From positions 1 through 15,303 of the forward strand of contig JAJRTK010000367.1 of NCBI GenBank assembly GCA_024278345.1: DNA of 15,303 bases. Direction: 5' to 3'. Below, piece by piece: positions 13,886-15,303 of this stretch. The notes below the pieces were generated by a model. It ran no database searches and was not told where the DNA came from. It worked only from the letters and a program-made list of their open reading frames with translations. The position numbers and the translations under genes were made by a program. Every line of letters begins with the position of its first letter. Positions within the stretch are counted from its first letter, which is position 1. The stretch comes from a bacterium (GTDB lineage: Bacteria; CSSED10-310; JAJRTK01).

Positions 13886-15154
13886 TCACCGGTTCGCCAT
13901 GAGGTTCGCCATACGCGGAACGGCCCGGCGGGATAGCCCGTATAGCAGTCCCGCCGCCGCCAAGAGGCCCGTCACACAGAGTGCCGCCGCAAGAAAGGCG
14001 GCGGGCAAGCCATAGTGAACCTTGACCCAGGGCACCACGTACGCAGCAGCCGATCCCACTCCAAAGGTCATGGCGAACTTCAAGCCATAGGCTGTGCTCC
14101 GCCAACCCGGCGGGCTCAATTTCGCCACAAGACTGTTTTCAATCGGCTGCATCCCAAGGGAAAAGAACATGTAACCCGAACCCAAGCCCACCAACCAAAG
14201 ACTGTTCATCCCAGACAGGAGCAGAAGAAAAGGGATGGACGCCAAATGGAAAACCATGTAGGAAAGCCGAAGATCGTGGCGATCCGCCGCACGACCGCCC
14301 GCCAACTGACCCCAAATCCCCACCACGTAGATCAAGGAGACTAAGGCTCCCGCCCCAACGGTCATTCCCGAGCTCGTGTCGATTCCCAGGAAGCTCAGCC
14401 AGCCCTCCATGGCCGGAATCCGCTGCTCGAAAGTCGCCGGAAAGATGAGGGATGTCGTCCAATAGGAAAGCCCCGCCAGAGCCATGGCGACGCAGAGAAG
14501 CCCAAAGTAAAGAGCACGCCGGCCCTTGGAACTGTCCAGCCGATGCTCCCGTGACTCTACAACCGTCTCCTTGATGGGAAGCCAAGCCGATACGAATCCG
14601 GCCAGCATCCCTATTCCTCCCAAGACCAGATAGGCACCTCGCCAACCTGCCAAATAAGCCATCAGCCCCGCAGCAAAAGGCGCCACGGCGTGACCCGCGT
14701 TTCCGGCGATTCCATTCAGCCCCATCGCCCGGCCGCGGGCGCGGACCGACTTCGAGATCAGCGAGAGCCCCGCCGGGTGGTAGATGCTGGCGCAGAGCCC
14801 CATGAGGCCAAGGCCAAGCCAAAGGCCCCAAGGCCCGCTGGAAAGCCCCACGAGACAGGCTGCTCCTCCAGAACCCACAAGACAGGTCACCAGCATCGGC
14901 CGCGCTCCCACCCGATCCGTCAAATACCCCACGGGAAGCGCTCCCACGCCAAAGAGGAGGGAGCCGAGAAACGCCAGCGGAATGATCTCTTCCATGGGCA
15001 GCCCCAAATCCCGCTGCAGCGGAAGCACCAAAGCCGGGAAAAGAAGCATGTACAAGTGGCTGAAAAAGTGGCCCAGGCTAGAAACAATCACGATAAGCCA
15101 CTCATCGCGATCGAGCGGCGGCGGGGCTGTTTGGGGCGTGGCAGTGTTGGTCAT
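13886..15154 (-). CDS. Major facilitator superfamily transporter
   Basis: A 422-residue inner-membrane transporter with about 12 hydrophobic segments in two halves joined by a charged loop (IKETVVESREHRLDSSKGRR). MFS motif A is present in the first half (GYLTDRVGARP, 76-86), and a weaker copy in the second (GGRAADRHDLR). The N-terminal GHFFSHLYMLLFPALVLPL resembles the fosmidomycin-resistance (Fsr) branch of MFS, but the substrate cannot be read. The last residues MANLMANR come from a 12-base tandem repeat (GGTTCGCCAT at 13891-13900 and 13903-13912). No strong ribosome site precedes the ATG at 15154. The gene ends six bases from the Omp85 stop codon, facing it. Confidence 0.88.
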   Translation of the reverse strand: MTNTATPQTAPPPLDRDEWLIVIVSSLGHFFSHLYMLLFPALVLPLQRDLGLPMEEIIPLAFLGSLLFGVGALPVGYLTDRVGARPMLVTCLVGSGGAACLVGLSSGPWGLWLGLGLMGLCASIYHPAGLSLISKSVRARGRAMGLNGIAGNAGHAVAPFAAGLMAYLAGWRGAYLVLGGIGMLAGFVSAWLPIKETVVESREHRLDSSKGRRALYFGLLCVAMALAGLSYWTTSLIFPATFEQRIPAMEGWLSFLGIDTSSGMTVGAGALVSLIYVVGIWGQLAGGRAADRHDLRLSYMVFHLASIPFLLLLSGMNSLWLVGLGSGYMFFSLGMQPIENSLVAKLSPPGWRSTAYGLKFAMTFGVGSAAAYVVPWVKVHYGLPAAFLAAALCVTGLLAAAGLLYGLSRRAVPRMANLMANR

Positions 15155-15235
15155 CGCGGCAATCTATTGTTGAATGGGGTTTCGGCCTCGGTCATGGTAC
15201 CGGCCACCCGAAAAAAGCGCGCAGCGCACAAAGAT

Positions 15236-15288
15236 GTGGGTCCAGGGAGCTGGCTCCCTGGCGTGGGTCTGGGAGCGGCGCTCCCAGC
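15236..15288. repeat. Tandem pair of palindromic repeat units
   Basis: Two units of about 27 bases each start GTGGGTC (15236 and 15263), and each then forms a hairpin. Unit 1 pairs CCAGGGAGC (15242-15250) with GCTCCCTGG (15253-15261). Unit 2 pairs CTGGGAGC (15269-15276) with GCTCCCAG (15280-15287). The stems differ in sequence but both stay fully paired. The element is noncoding, upstream of the MFS gene, and resembles a dispersed REP-like repeat family. Confidence 0.8.
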
Positions 15289-15303
15289 GGAGGTCCGGAG
15301 GCA

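Overview
The window comes from a Gram-negative bacterium of moderately high GC content. The evidence for an outer membrane is an Omp85/D15-type beta-barrel gene, a heptosyltransferase-family (GT9) glycosyltransferase and several genes with export signals. The standard genetic code fits: TAA, TGA and GTG or ATG starts behave normally. I see no phage genes, transposase, CRISPR array, tRNA or rRNA. The phylum cannot be fixed by eye. The mix of a GT2-methyltransferase fusion, a RibB with a decayed RibA half and intergenic palindromic repeats suggests an environmental lineage, but this is only an impression.

Layout, left to right: (1) 1-1060, two minus-strand genes for exported proteins, the first running off the left edge, the second of unknown function; (2) 1305-4097, a plus-strand membrane hybrid histidine kinase (CHASE-PAS-PAS-HisKA-HATPase-receiver) split by one in-frame TAA; (3) 6521 down to 4180, a minus-strand pair, ribBA-like then a GT9 glycosyltransferase, joined by an ATGA overlap and carrying a 37-bp exact direct repeat at the junction; (4) 6621-8864, a plus-strand pair, a GT2/methyltransferase fusion and an exported methyltransferase; (5) 10349 down to 8784, a short RecQ helicase whose 3' end overlaps the methyltransferase tail; (6) 11909 down to 10710, an isocitrate dehydrogenase with a strong intrinsic terminator; (7) 12122-13879, an Omp85-family protein with one visible POTRA domain; (8) 15154 down to 13886, an MFS transporter; (9) 15155-15303, noncoding DNA with a tandem pair of palindromes.

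The genes are mostly chromosomal housekeeping and cell-envelope functions. The envelope set (GT9, GT2 fusion, exported methyltransferase, Omp85, MFS) is spread over several transcription units. The features most worth a second look are the interrupted hybrid kinase, the RibB protein whose GTP cyclohydrolase II half lacks zinc and catalytic residues (with a Gln in place of the usual metal-ligand His in the RibB half), the repeat-generated N-terminal duplication in the GT9 protein, and two sets of intergenic inverted or direct repeats. I did not find a convincing new multi-gene system.
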